Assembly: GCA_020718105.1 (NCBI GenBank)
Contig: DYDA01000016.1
Location: 1-48,167, forward strand
DNA from: Micavibrio sp.
GTDB taxonomy: Bacteria > Pseudomonadota > Alphaproteobacteria > UBA9219
Length of the DNA stretch: 48,167 bases
Reading direction: 5' to 3'
This document shows, piece by piece, positions 17,930 through 26,835 of the stretch. Below the pieces are notes generated by a model. That model saw only the letters and a program-made list of their open reading frames with translations. It was not told the origin of the DNA and did not search any database. Both the position numbers and the translations under genes were made by a program. Numbering within the stretch: the first letter of the stretch is position 1; the number at the start of each line of letters is the position of its first letter.

Positions 17930-18347
17930 CACAAAACCGTCCTTGCAAAGCCCATCGAATTTTGGTCGGCGTAGAAGCCTCGCATCCGATCAAATGAATA
18001 AGGCGAAAGGGGCGCTCCAGCAAAGAATAAAAAGCCTTGCTGGGCAGTCGTTCTAACGCATGCCCTAAGGGCCAAAGCTCCACCACCAAACCAAGGGGAA
18101 CATTCTGGCTATAGGGAACCTCTTGTCTAAGGCCGACATGACGCACCTCAATCATTCCGGCTAAAGCAGGAGGCGGCGAGGCTAAAACGTGTTCTCCCTC
18201 AAGCGTGAGGATCGTTTGATCATCGGCGACAAGCAAGGCGCCTTCTGTCATTAATCGCAAAGCAACGTCAGACTTTCCAACGCCCGCCGCGCCCATCAGC
18301 AAAACAGCCTGACCATTCACCGCAACGCAGGAAGCATGAACATTCAT
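17919..18347 (-). CDS. hprK: HPr kinase/phosphorylase, short alphaproteobacterial form
   Basis: A 142-residue protein made only of the C-terminal kinase core. Walker A is GAAGVGKSD (residues 19-27), followed by LVADDQTIL and the family signature MIEVRHVGLRQ. Firmicute HprK has an extra N-terminal domain of about 130 residues; its absence is normal in alphaproteobacteria. It phosphorylates a serine of HPr and so links carbon or nitrogen state to the regulatory PTS. It heads the operon with rapZ, EIIA, HPr and ptsI. The chvG/chvI two-component pair often found upstream is replaced here by marC. Confidence 0.92.
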   Translation of the reverse strand: MNVHASCVAVNGQAVLLMGAAGVGKSDVALRLMTEGALLVADDQTILTLEGEHVLASPPPALAGMIEVRHVGLRQEVPYSQNVPLGLVVELWPLGHALERLPSKAFYSLLERPFRLIHLIGCEASTPTKIRWALQGRFCDVD

Positions 18348-18352
18348 GACGT

Positions 18353-18985
18353 TTAACTCGTAAAAAACAAAGCATGCATATCGCGCAGCCCGTCCACAAT
18401 AAACTGAACCGACCTTGCCGCCAACAAAACGCCCATGACTCGCGCCACGATGGTGTTGCCGCTGCTACCCAAAACCCGCAAGATACCCCGCGATGCCAAA
18501 AGCGTGCCCAACGTCAGCCCCATAACGACCGTCAGCGCCAACAGAACGCTGGCTTCCTCCATCCGCCCTTCGGCACGGCTCATCAACAAAATGATGGCCG
18601 TCATACAGCCAGGGCCAGAGATCAAGGGGATGGCCAACGGAAACACGGCGACATCCGCACGATCGGCCAAACCGTTTTGATCCTCTTTTGATGAGCCAAA
18701 ACGAGTGTCACTAAAGATCATGCGATACGCGATAGAGAACAAAAGAATGCCTCCCGCAACGTGAAAGGACGGCAGACGAATACCAAGGCTTGTTAACAAG
18801 CTCTCTCCTAAAAACGCAAAAAACAAAAGAACGCCAAAAGCCACAGCAACAGACTTAAAAGCCGTTGCCTTAATTTCTTTGGCAGGGCTGTGCGCCATAA
18901 GACCCACAAAAACAGACGCCACGCCCAAGGGATTGGTAATCACCAAAAGCGAAATAAAAGCATTAAGGAATGTTTGGGTTAGCAT
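18353..18985 (-). CDS. MarC family integral membrane protein
   Basis: A 210-residue inner-membrane protein with six hydrophobic segments. Family signatures are VITNPLGVASVF in the first segment and PLAIPLISGPGCMTAII in the centre. MarC proteins were once linked to multiple antibiotic resistance but this was later not supported; the transported substrate is unknown. It ends 5 bp before the hprK start on the same strand, so the two might share a transcript. The 146-bp gap to the divergent hemerythrin gene should hold both promoters, but I see no clear boxes. Confidence 0.9.
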   Translation of the reverse strand: MLTQTFLNAFISLLVITNPLGVASVFVGLMAHSPAKEIKATAFKSVAVAFGVLLFFAFLGESLLTSLGIRLPSFHVAGGILLFSIAYRMIFSDTRFGSSKEDQNGLADRADVAVFPLAIPLISGPGCMTAIILLMSRAEGRMEEASVLLALTVVMGLTLGTLLASRGILRVLGSSGNTIVARVMGVLLAARSVQFIVDGLRDMHALFFTS

Positions 18986-19131
18986 AGATTTCTTCCTTTT
19001 GGAGAATAGGCAGTATCTAGTCTAAGGCAGTTTTCTCGGCAAAAGAAGCTTTGTTTTGCGCTGCCGCTTTCCGTTAAGGAGGCCTTAACATCCCCCGTTT
19101 AAACTCAGCGTTTCCCATTGCTGGAGGGCTT

Positions 19132-19560
19132 ATGGCGTTTTTGGATTGGAGCGATTCCCTATCGGTTCACTATCGGCTTATTGACGCCGATCACAAAAAA
19201 TTGGTCGAATTAATCAACGGCCTGCACGCTCTTGGCGAATCTGGCGCGACGCATAGCGCCATTGAATCCTCGGTCAAACAACTGACCGATTTTTTAAAAG
19301 CCCATTTTATGCACGAAGAAACGCTTATGCGTAAGACCGCCTATCCCAAAGTTATTCCCCATAAAATCGAGCATGATCGTCTTATGAAACAGCTGGAGGA
19401 TTTTGGAGAACGGTTTAACGCGGAACAAGTCGGCCTTTCACAAGATACCGTTATGTTTTTGCGCACATGGCTTTGCGATCACATTTTGGAAGTTGATACG
19501 CCTTTGGGGCAGTGGCTTGCCAAACTTGAACAACCCACAGACAACGCGCCTAAAACCTAA
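19132..19560 (+). CDS. Bacteriohemerythrin
   Basis: A 142-residue four-helix protein that binds a di-iron centre and reversibly binds oxygen. Ligand motifs are all present: the first histidine in IDADHKKLVELIN, HFMHEETLM with histidine and glutamate, HKIEHDRL, and the last HILEVDTPLGQWL with histidine and aspartate. It begins WSDSLSVHYRLIDADH, typical of single-domain bacterial forms involved in oxygen sensing, storage or delivery. No signal peptide. It is a single gene, with its stop overlapping the convergent mgtC stop by 4 bp. Confidence 0.93.
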   Translation: MAFLDWSDSLSVHYRLIDADHKKLVELINGLHALGESGATHSAIESSVKQLTDFLKAHFMHEETLMRKTAYPKVIPHKIEHDRLMKQLEDFGERFNAEQVGLSQDTVMFLRTWLCDHILEVDTPLGQWLAKLEQPTDNAPKT

Positions 19561-20309
19561 TTCCTTGCGCGCGTAATGTGGAAATTCTCCAGCCCTTCAA
19601 CATCGGGAAGAACCTCGGCCAAGGCGGCAAGTTTTAAATGCCGACGGCGACTTAAGGAAATGGCGACAAAATGCCATTCAACTTGCCCATTATGAAGTTG
19701 GATCCTAATCGATCCTGCGGCCAAGTCATAGCCATTTTCTCTTAGGATTGTTTGCACAAGATTTTGAGAAGGACGAAAGTCTTTTTGAAACTGCATCATC
19801 ACCGCAATGGGGCGCCGCGATGGCAAGAAAAGGTCAAAGCGCATCCCCATCATCACAAAGACTTCGGCCAAAAGGGTCATCACGAGCGCGGGGCCATACA
19901 AGCCAAGACCAACAAGAACGCCAATCGCCGATGAAGCCCAAATCGAGGCCGCCGTTGTCAACCCGCTTATGTTCAGGCCGTTCTTCATAATAATGCCCGC
20001 GCCTAGAAACCCAATGCCCGTGACAATGCCTTGGATTGTGCGCGTTGGGTCAATAATAGCGACATTGATGGGCGAATGCCCTTCCAACCAAAAACTGGGA
20101 TGAACAGAAACCGACACCAAAATCGAGGAGACCATGCACACAAGGCCATAGGTGCGCATCCCTGCGGCGCGGCCATGATAGGATCGCTCATAGCCAAACA
20201 GAAAACCAAGAGCAAGCGCCACCGCCATGTCCGACATAAGGATCAACTCAGGCGATGAGCGGAAATAAGACTCTCCTGCCTTTATGATATCGCTTATCAA
20301 ATCAATCAT
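19557..20309 (-). CDS. MgtC/SapB family membrane protein
   Basis: A 250-residue protein. Four or five membrane segments fill residues 15-150 with the family signatures ALGFLFGYERSYHGRAAGMR, GIGFLGAGIIMKNG and GLTTAASIWASSAIGVLVGLG. The C-terminal cytoplasmic domain (residues 165-250) has the ACT-like look seen in MgtC. MgtC proteins modulate F1Fo ATP synthase and aid growth at low magnesium or inside macrophages in pathogens; in environmental bacteria the role is uncertain. The start is ATG 20309 after TTGGAAA; the longer frame begins with TTG. Confidence 0.92.
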   Translation of the reverse strand: MIDLISDIIKAGESYFRSSPELILMSDMAVALALGFLFGYERSYHGRAAGMRTYGLVCMVSSILVSVSVHPSFWLEGHSPINVAIIDPTRTIQGIVTGIGFLGAGIIMKNGLNISGLTTAASIWASSAIGVLVGLGLYGPALVMTLLAEVFVMMGMRFDLFLPSRRPIAVMMQFQKDFRPSQNLVQTILRENGYDLAAGSIRIQLHNGQVEWHFVAISLSRRRHLKLAALAEVLPDVEGLENFHITRARN

Positions 20310-20357
20310 CGTTTTTTCCAACAGCCGCTAAGGACTCAAGGGGGTGGTAAAAAAGGG

Positions 20358-20915
20358 TTAGGCTCCAGAAGGCTCCCCCGATGCGCCCTCTAAAAAGGAT
20401 GTTTCCTCAAGGGTTGAAACACGCCCTAAAACAACATTGCGATGAGGAAAGCGTCCAAAACGCTGAATTGTTTGGGCGCGCCATTCGGCCGCATCCACCC
20501 ATTCAGGATCCTTGGTTCTCTCGCGCACATAAAAAACCGCAAGACGCTGATCACCCATGTTTTCAGAGTGTTCAAAAGGCAAATAGAAAAAGAGCTTAAA
20601 ATTCCGATCAATCCTGTCATCAAAGTGACGAATGATCGCCTGACGAGCCAACTCAAGCGCTGTTTCATCCGTAGCATACGCACGGGCTGTTCCACGAAAC
20701 ATGCGTCGAGGGAAAACATCAAGCAGCAAAAGCAAGCATAACATGCCTTCGGGCGTTTCCTCCCATTCCCGAAGCTCATCCAACGCCGCACGTTCATGCG
20801 CGGCGAGAAAACGCTCACGCACGGCCTCATCCAACGCAAGGTCATGGGCAAACCAGCGCTTGGGGCCAACTTCATAAAACCAGAAGTTTAAAATCTCTTC
20901 AGGATCGGTCAACAT
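20358..20915 (-). CDS. DUF924 family protein
   Basis: A 185-residue cytoplasmic protein of the DUF924 family, all-helical with a TPR-like fold. The opening DPEEILNFWFYEVGPKRWF and the motifs FFYLPFEHSE and RFGRFPHRNVVLGR are diagnostic. The usual LDQFPRN signature is changed here to LDVFPRRM. The function of the family is unknown. The last dozen residues are a Gly/Ser-rich tail. It lies 48 bp upstream of mgtC on the same strand. Confidence 0.9.
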   Translation of the reverse strand: MLTDPEEILNFWFYEVGPKRWFAHDLALDEAVRERFLAAHERAALDELREWEETPEGMLCLLLLLDVFPRRMFRGTARAYATDETALELARQAIIRHFDDRIDRNFKLFFYLPFEHSENMGDQRLAVFYVRERTKDPEWVDAAEWRAQTIQRFGRFPHRNVVLGRVSTLEETSFLEGASGEPSGA

Positions 20916-20973
20916 GTCCGCCCACCCTACAACAGGAATGTTACCGAAGTGTTACCGCCAGCCTGATGCCCTT

Positions 20974-21495
20974 TTAACCTAGTTTTTTATCAAGCGGCTT
21001 GGAGGGCTTAGGGGGTGCGGCTCCATTCTTCCGCACAGGCCCGTCTGGCAACGATCCGGCAACCAAAATGACCTGATCGACATCCCCATGTTTTTTTTCC
21101 CATTCCCTAATAGTTTCAACCAAAACACGGGGAAGGAAGAATCCATAGGTTGCGGCCATGCCGACGTGATGGGCCGCCAATGAAAGCTGCGCTTGCGGCA
21201 CGCCCTTAGAAGCAGCCTCTTCAATACACTTCATCCCCCGTTGTGTTTTTTCTGAATCTCCAGTCTGCGCCACCAAAAAAGCGCCAAAAATATAAAGCGC
21301 GATGGCATCTCCCTTTTTCGCCATGGCGGCAAGCCTCTGAAGAGGTATTTTTTTCATGGCACGAATCTGTTCAGCGCTGTCCCTCACCCGTTGAGCATTG
21401 GCATCACAAACGGCGCGCGCCACAAACTCTTCAAGAAGCAGGCCATCGTCTTCTCTTTCTGCCGCTTTTTTTCTATTTTCGCTCGTTTGATCCAT
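20974..21495 (-). CDS. Sel1-like repeat protein
   Basis: A 173-residue cytoplasmic protein. Residues about 60-115 look like Sel1/TPR-type repeats: KKGDAIALYIFGAFLVAQTG and AASKGVPQAQLSLAAHH. The N-terminal 40 residues are highly charged and the tail is a basic Pro/Lys segment (PPKPSKPLDKKLG). Sel1 repeats mediate protein-protein contacts, but no partner can be inferred. I use ATG 21495 with AAGGGG upstream; the longer frame starts with TTG. It is a single minus-strand gene between DUF882 and DUF924. Confidence 0.7.
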   Translation of the reverse strand: MDQTSENRKKAAEREDDGLLLEEFVARAVCDANAQRVRDSAEQIRAMKKIPLQRLAAMAKKGDAIALYIFGAFLVAQTGDSEKTQRGMKCIEEAASKGVPQAQLSLAAHHVGMAATYGFFLPRVLVETIREWEKKHGDVDQVILVAGSLPDGPVRKNGAAPPKPSKPLDKKLG

Positions 21496-21568
21496 TCTCA
21501 ATCCCCTTAAAAAATAACACCCTTATTTTATAAAGCCCCTTCAAAAACACAAGCGCCTTTTCAAGGCT

Positions 21569-22156
21569 CTACCGCGTAGCCCAAGTTCTTATATTCCCAA
21601 GATCAACGTGAACATGGTTACTAGACGGATAAAAAGAAACGCCCCCGCGCTGCATGGTTTTTGCAATTTCAGCGATAGCCTTGCCGTTCACATTCTTGAT
21701 GCGGAAATCAACGGCCCACCCGTGTACGTGCAAACTTTCCTTAGCCACCTGCCCATTCGAAGAACGGAGCTTCTCGTTTGTCGCGCTGGCGCGATACCCA
21801 GACAACACCTCAAAAACAACGGTCGGCGGCAGACCAAGACGCGTGCGAATATCAACCATATAATCAATCAATTCTGGATCGATTTTACCGATTTTATTGA
21901 CATGCCGATCACGAAATAGTTTTTCTATAGAACTCATAGCATCGGGATCGTACCCGCCGTTTTTATAATAAGTCAGGTTTAACCGTTCATGGCTGTGAGG
22001 ATGAACCAACACAATGGAGCGCGTCAAAGCTTTATCAGGACGGGTTTTTTCGCCGCCATATTGCTTGACAAGTTTACCCGTTGTTGAGCCGCTGCCGCCC
22101 ATACACCCCCCCAACAGCATCAACAAAGCAACAATAAACAGCCCCCCCCTTCGCAT
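21569..22156 (-). CDS. DUF882 (YcbK-like, M15-related) lipoprotein
   Basis: A 195-residue exported protein related to peptidase M15 (D-alanyl-D-alanine carboxypeptidase type). The metal-site motifs are SLHVHGWAVDFRI and SNHVHVDLG, preceded by LSGYRASATNEKLRS. Unlike most DUF882 proteins, which carry a Tat signal, this one has a lipobox (LMLLGGCMG), so it should be membrane-anchored. A role in peptidoglycan trimming is inferred from the fold. It sits 6 bp after the response regulator gene on the same strand and is probably co-transcribed with it. Confidence 0.9.
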   Translation of the reverse strand: MRRGGLFIVALLMLLGGCMGGSGSTTGKLVKQYGGEKTRPDKALTRSIVLVHPHSHERLNLTYYKNGGYDPDAMSSIEKLFRDRHVNKIGKIDPELIDYMVDIRTRLGLPPTVVFEVLSGYRASATNEKLRSSNGQVAKESLHVHGWAVDFRIKNVNGKAIAEIAKTMQRGGVSFYPSSNHVHVDLGNIRTWATR

Positions 22157-22162
22157 AACGCC

Positions 22163-22855
22163 CTAACCTTTCCGCCATGCGGGATTGATTTGATAGCCCC
22201 CCTGCTCCGTTAGAAAAACATCGTTGCCATCGTCCTTCTCGCCCATCAATTTGCGGCGCAGCCTGTAAATATGTGTCTCAAGCGTATGGGTATCGATCCG
22301 CGAATCATAGCCCCAAATCGCCGCGAGCAACGCGTCACGCGGCGCGGGCGCTGTGGCCTCCCACAAATAATCAAGAAGACTCGCTTCTTTGTCGGTAAGT
22401 TTGACGCTTTCGCCCGTTTCTTTGTGGATCAACTGCCGCGCCCGCGCCTTAAAAAGCCATAAGCCAAGAGAAACAGTTCCATCGGACACTTGTTGATATT
22501 GTCTTTGATAAAACTGAAGCCGCGAGAGCAAAAACCCAAGACGCAAAGGTCTTGTAAACGCCTCAGCAACGCCCCATTGTTCAACGGCCTGAGGCGTATC
22601 GCCCAGCACCAACAAAAGAGGCTCTGGCTTTCCCGCTGACAGGCGCGAGACAAAGGCCATCGCCAACGTCTCTGTCACAGGCGCTTTCTGCGCATCCCAG
22701 AAAATAAGAGGCGGAAGAGCCTCACGCCACGCGCCAAGAGCCTCCTCAACCGAGTCAAAAAGGACATGCTGAAGGTCGCCTTCTGATTGCGACAACAGCT
22801 CGCCAAACGTCTGGCAAAGCGACGGATCAGAAGAGATAAAGCCAATAAAAAACAT
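22163..22855 (-). CDS. OmpR-type regulator with degenerate receiver
   Basis: A 230-residue protein. The C-terminal winged helix (about residues 130-225) is clear: VKLTDKEASLLDYLWEATA, then RIDTHTLETHIYRLRRKL and LTEQGGYQI. The N-terminal 115 residues have receiver-like size and pattern, but the acidic pocket is reduced (ISSDPSL), the likely phosphoacceptor is in LIFWDAQ, and the conserved lysine before proline is arginine (AFTRPLR). Phosphorylation control is therefore doubtful. No histidine kinase is adjacent. It overlaps nothing and leads the short operon with the DUF882 gene. Confidence 0.82.
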   Translation of the reverse strand: MFFIGFISSDPSLCQTFGELLSQSEGDLQHVLFDSVEEALGAWREALPPLIFWDAQKAPVTETLAMAFVSRLSAGKPEPLLLVLGDTPQAVEQWGVAEAFTRPLRLGFLLSRLQFYQRQYQQVSDGTVSLGLWLFKARARQLIHKETGESVKLTDKEASLLDYLWEATAPAPRDALLAAIWGYDSRIDTHTLETHIYRLRRKLMGEKDDGNDVFLTEQGGYQINPAWRKG

Positions 22856-22918
22856 GATGGGGATTATAGCAGGGGCAAAAGAAAAAGAGCAAAAAAGATT
22901 TTTAAAAGGGTCTTGGAA

Positions 22919-24709
22919 CTATTCTTCTTCCTCTTCGTCAGGGAGGGGGACGATAAAGGCATCGGCCTCAGCCATCACGGCAATCTCAGGCGCGGCAGGC
23001 TTTGGCTCCAACGTCATAAGCTTGGCTTCAGGAAAGGCGCATAGGACGGCTTTCATCAGGGGATGCGCCGCCGCGCGGTCACGCCGTCCTTGCGCGATAG
23101 CTTCGTCCTCTTGCGCTAACGTCGGCAAGCCTTCATCATCAACAACGGCAATCATCCACCGTTGTCCTGTCCATTCATTAAGGCATGGCCCCAAACGCCC
23201 CACCAATGACGCCGATGCGCCACGTTCAACACGGATCGTCAACTGCCCCGCCACCATGCGCACAAGGTGGACATAAAGACATATCTCGGCATACAGCCCC
23301 CCCTCGCGGTTTGTTGCGAAAAGCTGCGCGACCTCACGAAACGTCTGCGGCATGGGCTTTGCCAGAGCAACGGCTTGAGCTTCAACAACGGCCTGTGGCT
23401 GAATCATACGCGCAGCATTCCCGCCGCTGCTTGATACTCCAAAGCGCGAAGCCTTAGCCCCACCACCGCCACCGCCAGAAGGCGCAGTCTCAGCGCCCCC
23501 TTCGCTGCGTGAGGCTTCTCTTTGTTCACGTAACTGCTTGATAAGGTCGCTAGGCGGGGGCAATTCGGCGGCATAGGCTACGCGGATCAACGCCATTTCC
23601 GCTGCCATGGCAGGCTGCGAAGCAGCTTGAGTCTCACCAATGCCCTTCAGCAAAATCTGCCAAGCGCGGGTAAGCGCCGGAATCTTAATCGCGGCCAAAT
23701 CGGTGAACAACTGTTTTTCGCCTTCGGGCACATCGTCCAGCGCACCGCCCCCTGTCAGGATTTGCGCGCGCGTCAAGCGATGGATCAGCTCGGCCATGTC
23801 TTGCAAAATCTGTAAAGGATCCGTTCCGACTTTGATCATTTGATCATAGCCCGCCAGCGCCGCTTCCATCGCGCCAAGAAGAACGTGACGGCACAGATCA
23901 AGGCTTGCGCCGCGATCCGCCAGCCCCAGCATATTCTTTACATCCGCCAGAGCGACGCGCCCATTCCCCAAAGCAATCGCTTGATCAAGAAGGCTAAGCC
24001 CATCACGCACCGAACCATCGGCGGCATGAGCGATCAACTTGATCGCATCAGGATCAGCGCTCACGTCTTCCAATCCAGCAATACGGGTAAAATGCGCGGC
24101 AAGCTCAACGCTTTCAATGCGGCGCAGATCAAACCGCTGGCAACGCGAGAGGACGGTTACGGGAACCTTGCGAATTTCAGTCGTCGCAAAAATAAACTTG
24201 GTATGGGGCGGCGGCTCTTCCAACGTCTTTAAAAGCGCGTTAAACGCGTTTTTTGAAAGCATATGGACTTCGTCAAGGATATAGATTTTGTATTTTCCAG
24301 CCACGGGGCCATAGCGCACGCCGTCCACAATCTCACGAATATCATCGACGCCTGTGCGACTCGCCGCATCCAGCTCTTGCACATCGACAAAGCGATCCTC
24401 GGTAATAGCGCGGCAGGAATCGCACGCATGACAAGGCTCAATCGATCCCGTTGTGGCATCGCGCCCTGTGCAATTAAGCGCCTTGGCGATAATACGCGCC
24501 GTCGTCGTCTTGCCAATTCCTCGCACGCCCGTCAGCATCCACGCTTGGGGCAACCGCCCCGATTGAAGAGCATTGGTAAGCGTGCGCACCATCGCCTCTT
24601 GCCCAATCAACTCAGCAAAAGTCGCAGGGCGATATTTGCGCGCCAAAACGCGGTAAGGCATCGCGCCGCTGAGAGGGGGGGATTCTTTTTCGCCAAAGAG
24701 ATTCGTCAC
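22919..24709 (-). CDS. dnaX: DNA polymerase III subunits gamma/tau
   Basis: The clamp-loader ATPase of the replisome. After PYRVLARKYRPATFAELIGQ comes Walker A GVRGIGKTTT (61-70), the zinc site C-x8-C-x2-C-x2-C beginning at LNCTGRD, Walker B IYILDEVHML and the sensor/SRC motif TVLSRCQRFDLRR. The C-terminal 220 residues are the tau-type extension, ending in a run of acidic residues (LPDEEEEE). The start is GTG 24709 with AAGGA upstream; the ATG at residue 17 is an alternative. The SRP RNA gene lies immediately upstream on the same strand. The usual ybaB-recR partners are 10 kb away. Confidence 0.95.
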   Translation of the reverse strand: MTNLFGEKESPPLSGAMPYRVLARKYRPATFAELIGQEAMVRTLTNALQSGRLPQAWMLTGVRGIGKTTTARIIAKALNCTGRDATTGSIEPCHACDSCRAITEDRFVDVQELDAASRTGVDDIREIVDGVRYGPVAGKYKIYILDEVHMLSKNAFNALLKTLEEPPPHTKFIFATTEIRKVPVTVLSRCQRFDLRRIESVELAAHFTRIAGLEDVSADPDAIKLIAHAADGSVRDGLSLLDQAIALGNGRVALADVKNMLGLADRGASLDLCRHVLLGAMEAALAGYDQMIKVGTDPLQILQDMAELIHRLTRAQILTGGGALDDVPEGEKQLFTDLAAIKIPALTRAWQILLKGIGETQAASQPAMAAEMALIRVAYAAELPPPSDLIKQLREQREASRSEGGAETAPSGGGGGGAKASRFGVSSSGGNAARMIQPQAVVEAQAVALAKPMPQTFREVAQLFATNREGGLYAEICLYVHLVRMVAGQLTIRVERGASASLVGRLGPCLNEWTGQRWMIAVVDDEGLPTLAQEDEAIAQGRRDRAAAHPLMKAVLCAFPEAKLMTLEPKPAAPEIAVMAEADAFIVPLPDEEEEE

Positions 24710-24734
24710 AAGAGCTTCCTTTAGAAACTAAAGT

Positions 24735-24830
24735 GGGAGGCTGGACAATGACCCAGATCGAAACATGGTACGGCTGCTGCCTTTCGGCCCTGACCGGGTT
24801 GGCACGGGATCCGCCCAACGCCAACCTCCC
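24735..24830 (-). ncRNA. ffs: Signal recognition particle RNA (4.5S type)
   Basis: On the minus strand the apical SRP signature GGTCAGGGCCGAAAGGCAGC is followed by AGCC and closed by long complementary arms, with GGGAGG at the 5' end and CCTCCC at the 3' end. This is the compact bacterial hairpin that binds Ffh and FtsY for co-translational targeting. A -10 box TATAAC lies 6 nt before the inferred 5' end (24837-24842). The end lies 25 nt before the dnaX start, an arrangement common in alphaproteobacteria. Confidence 0.95.
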
Positions 24831-24878
24831 GACGGGGTTATAGCAGCTTTTTAAAAAAGAGGAGGGGAAAAAAAGCCC

Positions 24879-26747
24879 CTACCGTGGCACAACTTCCGCA
24901 ACACGCAAAGAGCCTGTTTCTTCCGTTAAAGAAACCGTTGGCCAACGCCCTTCCGCCATTTGTTTCAGCGAGGTGAGCGATTTACCCAAACGAGCGCGAT
25001 AGGCCCAATAATGGGGCAGAACGCGAGCGACATAGTTGCGCGTCTCACGGACAGGCATGCTCTCAAGGAACAGGAGGGGATCGCCCCCCTCTCGGCTTGA
25101 GGCCAAGTTGATGGCTTTGGCTGGCCCGCCATTATAAGCCGCCAAAAGAAGGATCAGATTATTCCCAATCTGGGGCATGGCCGCCAAATGCTGCACATAC
25201 TTTTGCCCCAGAGCAATGTTATAAGCAGGATCAAATAGCTTATCTTGCAAGGCGATAGCGCGAATGTCTTCTTCATTGTCTGCCATAACGCGAGCCGTCG
25301 CGGGCATGATTTGCATCAAACCTTGCGCGCCGCTTGCGCTTGTCGCCGTTGGATTAAAAAGAGATTCATGCCGCGCCAGAGCAAACATTAAGGCGCGATC
25401 AACCTGATAACCTTCCTTGGGCTGCCACGGCAAAAGCGGATAAAGAGCCAGATCAAACCCGCGTTCACGAGACAACTGCGCCAGCTTCAAAGCCAACGCG
25501 GGCATGGGCACATAACGAGCCAAAGCCATCATGGCTTGTTGCTTATCCGGATCGTTTTGCGGGTTCAACCGGCGAAGTTCAGCCTCGGCAAGGGCAAGCT
25601 GCCCCACCTGAACAAGAGCAAGAGCCCGCCATCCCGCTTCATGCTCCAATAAAATCGAACGGGCAGAGGCGTCCCAAACGGAAGCCTCTTGATTATCCTT
25701 GCTTAAAATCGCCACAGGGCTGCGCCCCAAAAGCTGCGCCGCTAAAAGACCATAAAAACTGCGCTGTACGCGGGCGGCTTCTTCAAGATGACGATGCGCC
25801 GCCGCACTGCTTCCTTGCGCTTTTTCGGCACGATAAGCCCAAAAATGAGCGGCAGCGCGATTGCCCTCATTCAAGGCAGGCTGTTCGGCCAACCGCGCAA
25901 ATAATGTCTTTGCCAGCGTCGTATCGTTCTTTTCCCAAGCAATCAATCCCCTGATCCAAAGGCCAAGGGGCTGGTTAACTCCGGCCGCCACGCCCGTCAA
26001 GGCCGTGGCTTGGTCGCGTTCACCCAACCTGAAAAAGGCCGCACCGACAACGGCCTGCGCATCATGGGCGAAGGTTTCCTCTAGCTTCTTTTTATTTTGA
26101 GCTTCAAGCAACACGTTGCGCGCCGTCCAAGGATCTCCCTTACGAAGCGCCCGCTGGATGGCACGCGCTAAATTGTTGGTTTGCGCGTTAGCCGCCGTAT
26201 TTTTGACCATCAGGTCAGGCGCAAAGTTCGCCGCGCCATCGATCTCACCGCCATGGCTCCACGCATCCGCCGATTGAGGAGGCGTCAACGAAGACATGCC
26301 TGCCTTTTTAGCCTTGGTGTAAAAAGCTTCGGCCTGAGGCAGCGACGCATAAGCGTGCAACCATGCCGCCAGCTCTGCCCCGCTTGCGTCCCGCTTTTCA
26401 AAACGATCGGCCAGCACAGCGCCCATAAGGCGCTTGTCCGTAATTTGCTTGGCCAAGTCATCAGCGGTTTTCCATGCGGCGCGGCCTTGAGCCGCAAAAA
26501 GGAGCCGATAAAGAGCAGCCTCTCTTTCAGAAAGCGCTCCCATCGCTTTATCAAGACGCGTCGTTTTTTCTGCCGCCAACAATTCTTCTTTGGATGGGGC
26601 AACAACAATCGCCCTTGTCTTCACCGAAGACAAAGTACTCGCAACACTGTCATGAGTAGTTGTGGTCAGGCCTATACTTAAAAAAGCAACGAGGGCTAGT
26701 TGTGCGCTGGTTGCAAGACCCTGACCCAAAGTTTTTGGTATGGTCAT
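24879..26747 (-). CDS. Soluble lytic murein transglycosylase
   Basis: A 622-residue Slt70-like enzyme that cleaves peptidoglycan glycan strands to 1,6-anhydromuropeptides. The N-terminus has a hydrophobic export segment (about residues 10-35). The long middle is an alpha-superhelical U-domain of repeated helical pairs. The catalytic domain starts near residue 445: the catalytic glutamate is E461 in ALARHESLFNPTA, followed by SGAQGLMQIMPATA and LAAYNGGPAKA. Length agrees with the family. It is a single minus-strand gene upstream of the SRP RNA. Confidence 0.93.
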   Translation of the reverse strand: MTIPKTLGQGLATSAQLALVAFLSIGLTTTTHDSVASTLSSVKTRAIVVAPSKEELLAAEKTTRLDKAMGALSEREAALYRLLFAAQGRAAWKTADDLAKQITDKRLMGAVLADRFEKRDASGAELAAWLHAYASLPQAEAFYTKAKKAGMSSLTPPQSADAWSHGGEIDGAANFAPDLMVKNTAANAQTNNLARAIQRALRKGDPWTARNVLLEAQNKKKLEETFAHDAQAVVGAAFFRLGERDQATALTGVAAGVNQPLGLWIRGLIAWEKNDTTLAKTLFARLAEQPALNEGNRAAAHFWAYRAEKAQGSSAAAHRHLEEAARVQRSFYGLLAAQLLGRSPVAILSKDNQEASVWDASARSILLEHEAGWRALALVQVGQLALAEAELRRLNPQNDPDKQQAMMALARYVPMPALALKLAQLSRERGFDLALYPLLPWQPKEGYQVDRALMFALARHESLFNPTATSASGAQGLMQIMPATARVMADNEEDIRAIALQDKLFDPAYNIALGQKYVQHLAAMPQIGNNLILLLAAYNGGPAKAINLASSREGGDPLLFLESMPVRETRNYVARVLPHYWAYRARLGKSLTSLKQMAEGRWPTVSLTEETGSLRVAEVVPR

Positions 26748-26835
26748 ATAAGCGCCGTACTAGACGCTTATTGTTGCTCTAGCAAGCTTTATCTATTGCT
26801 TTCGCTTTAATCATTGTTAATTCATGGGGATTCAA

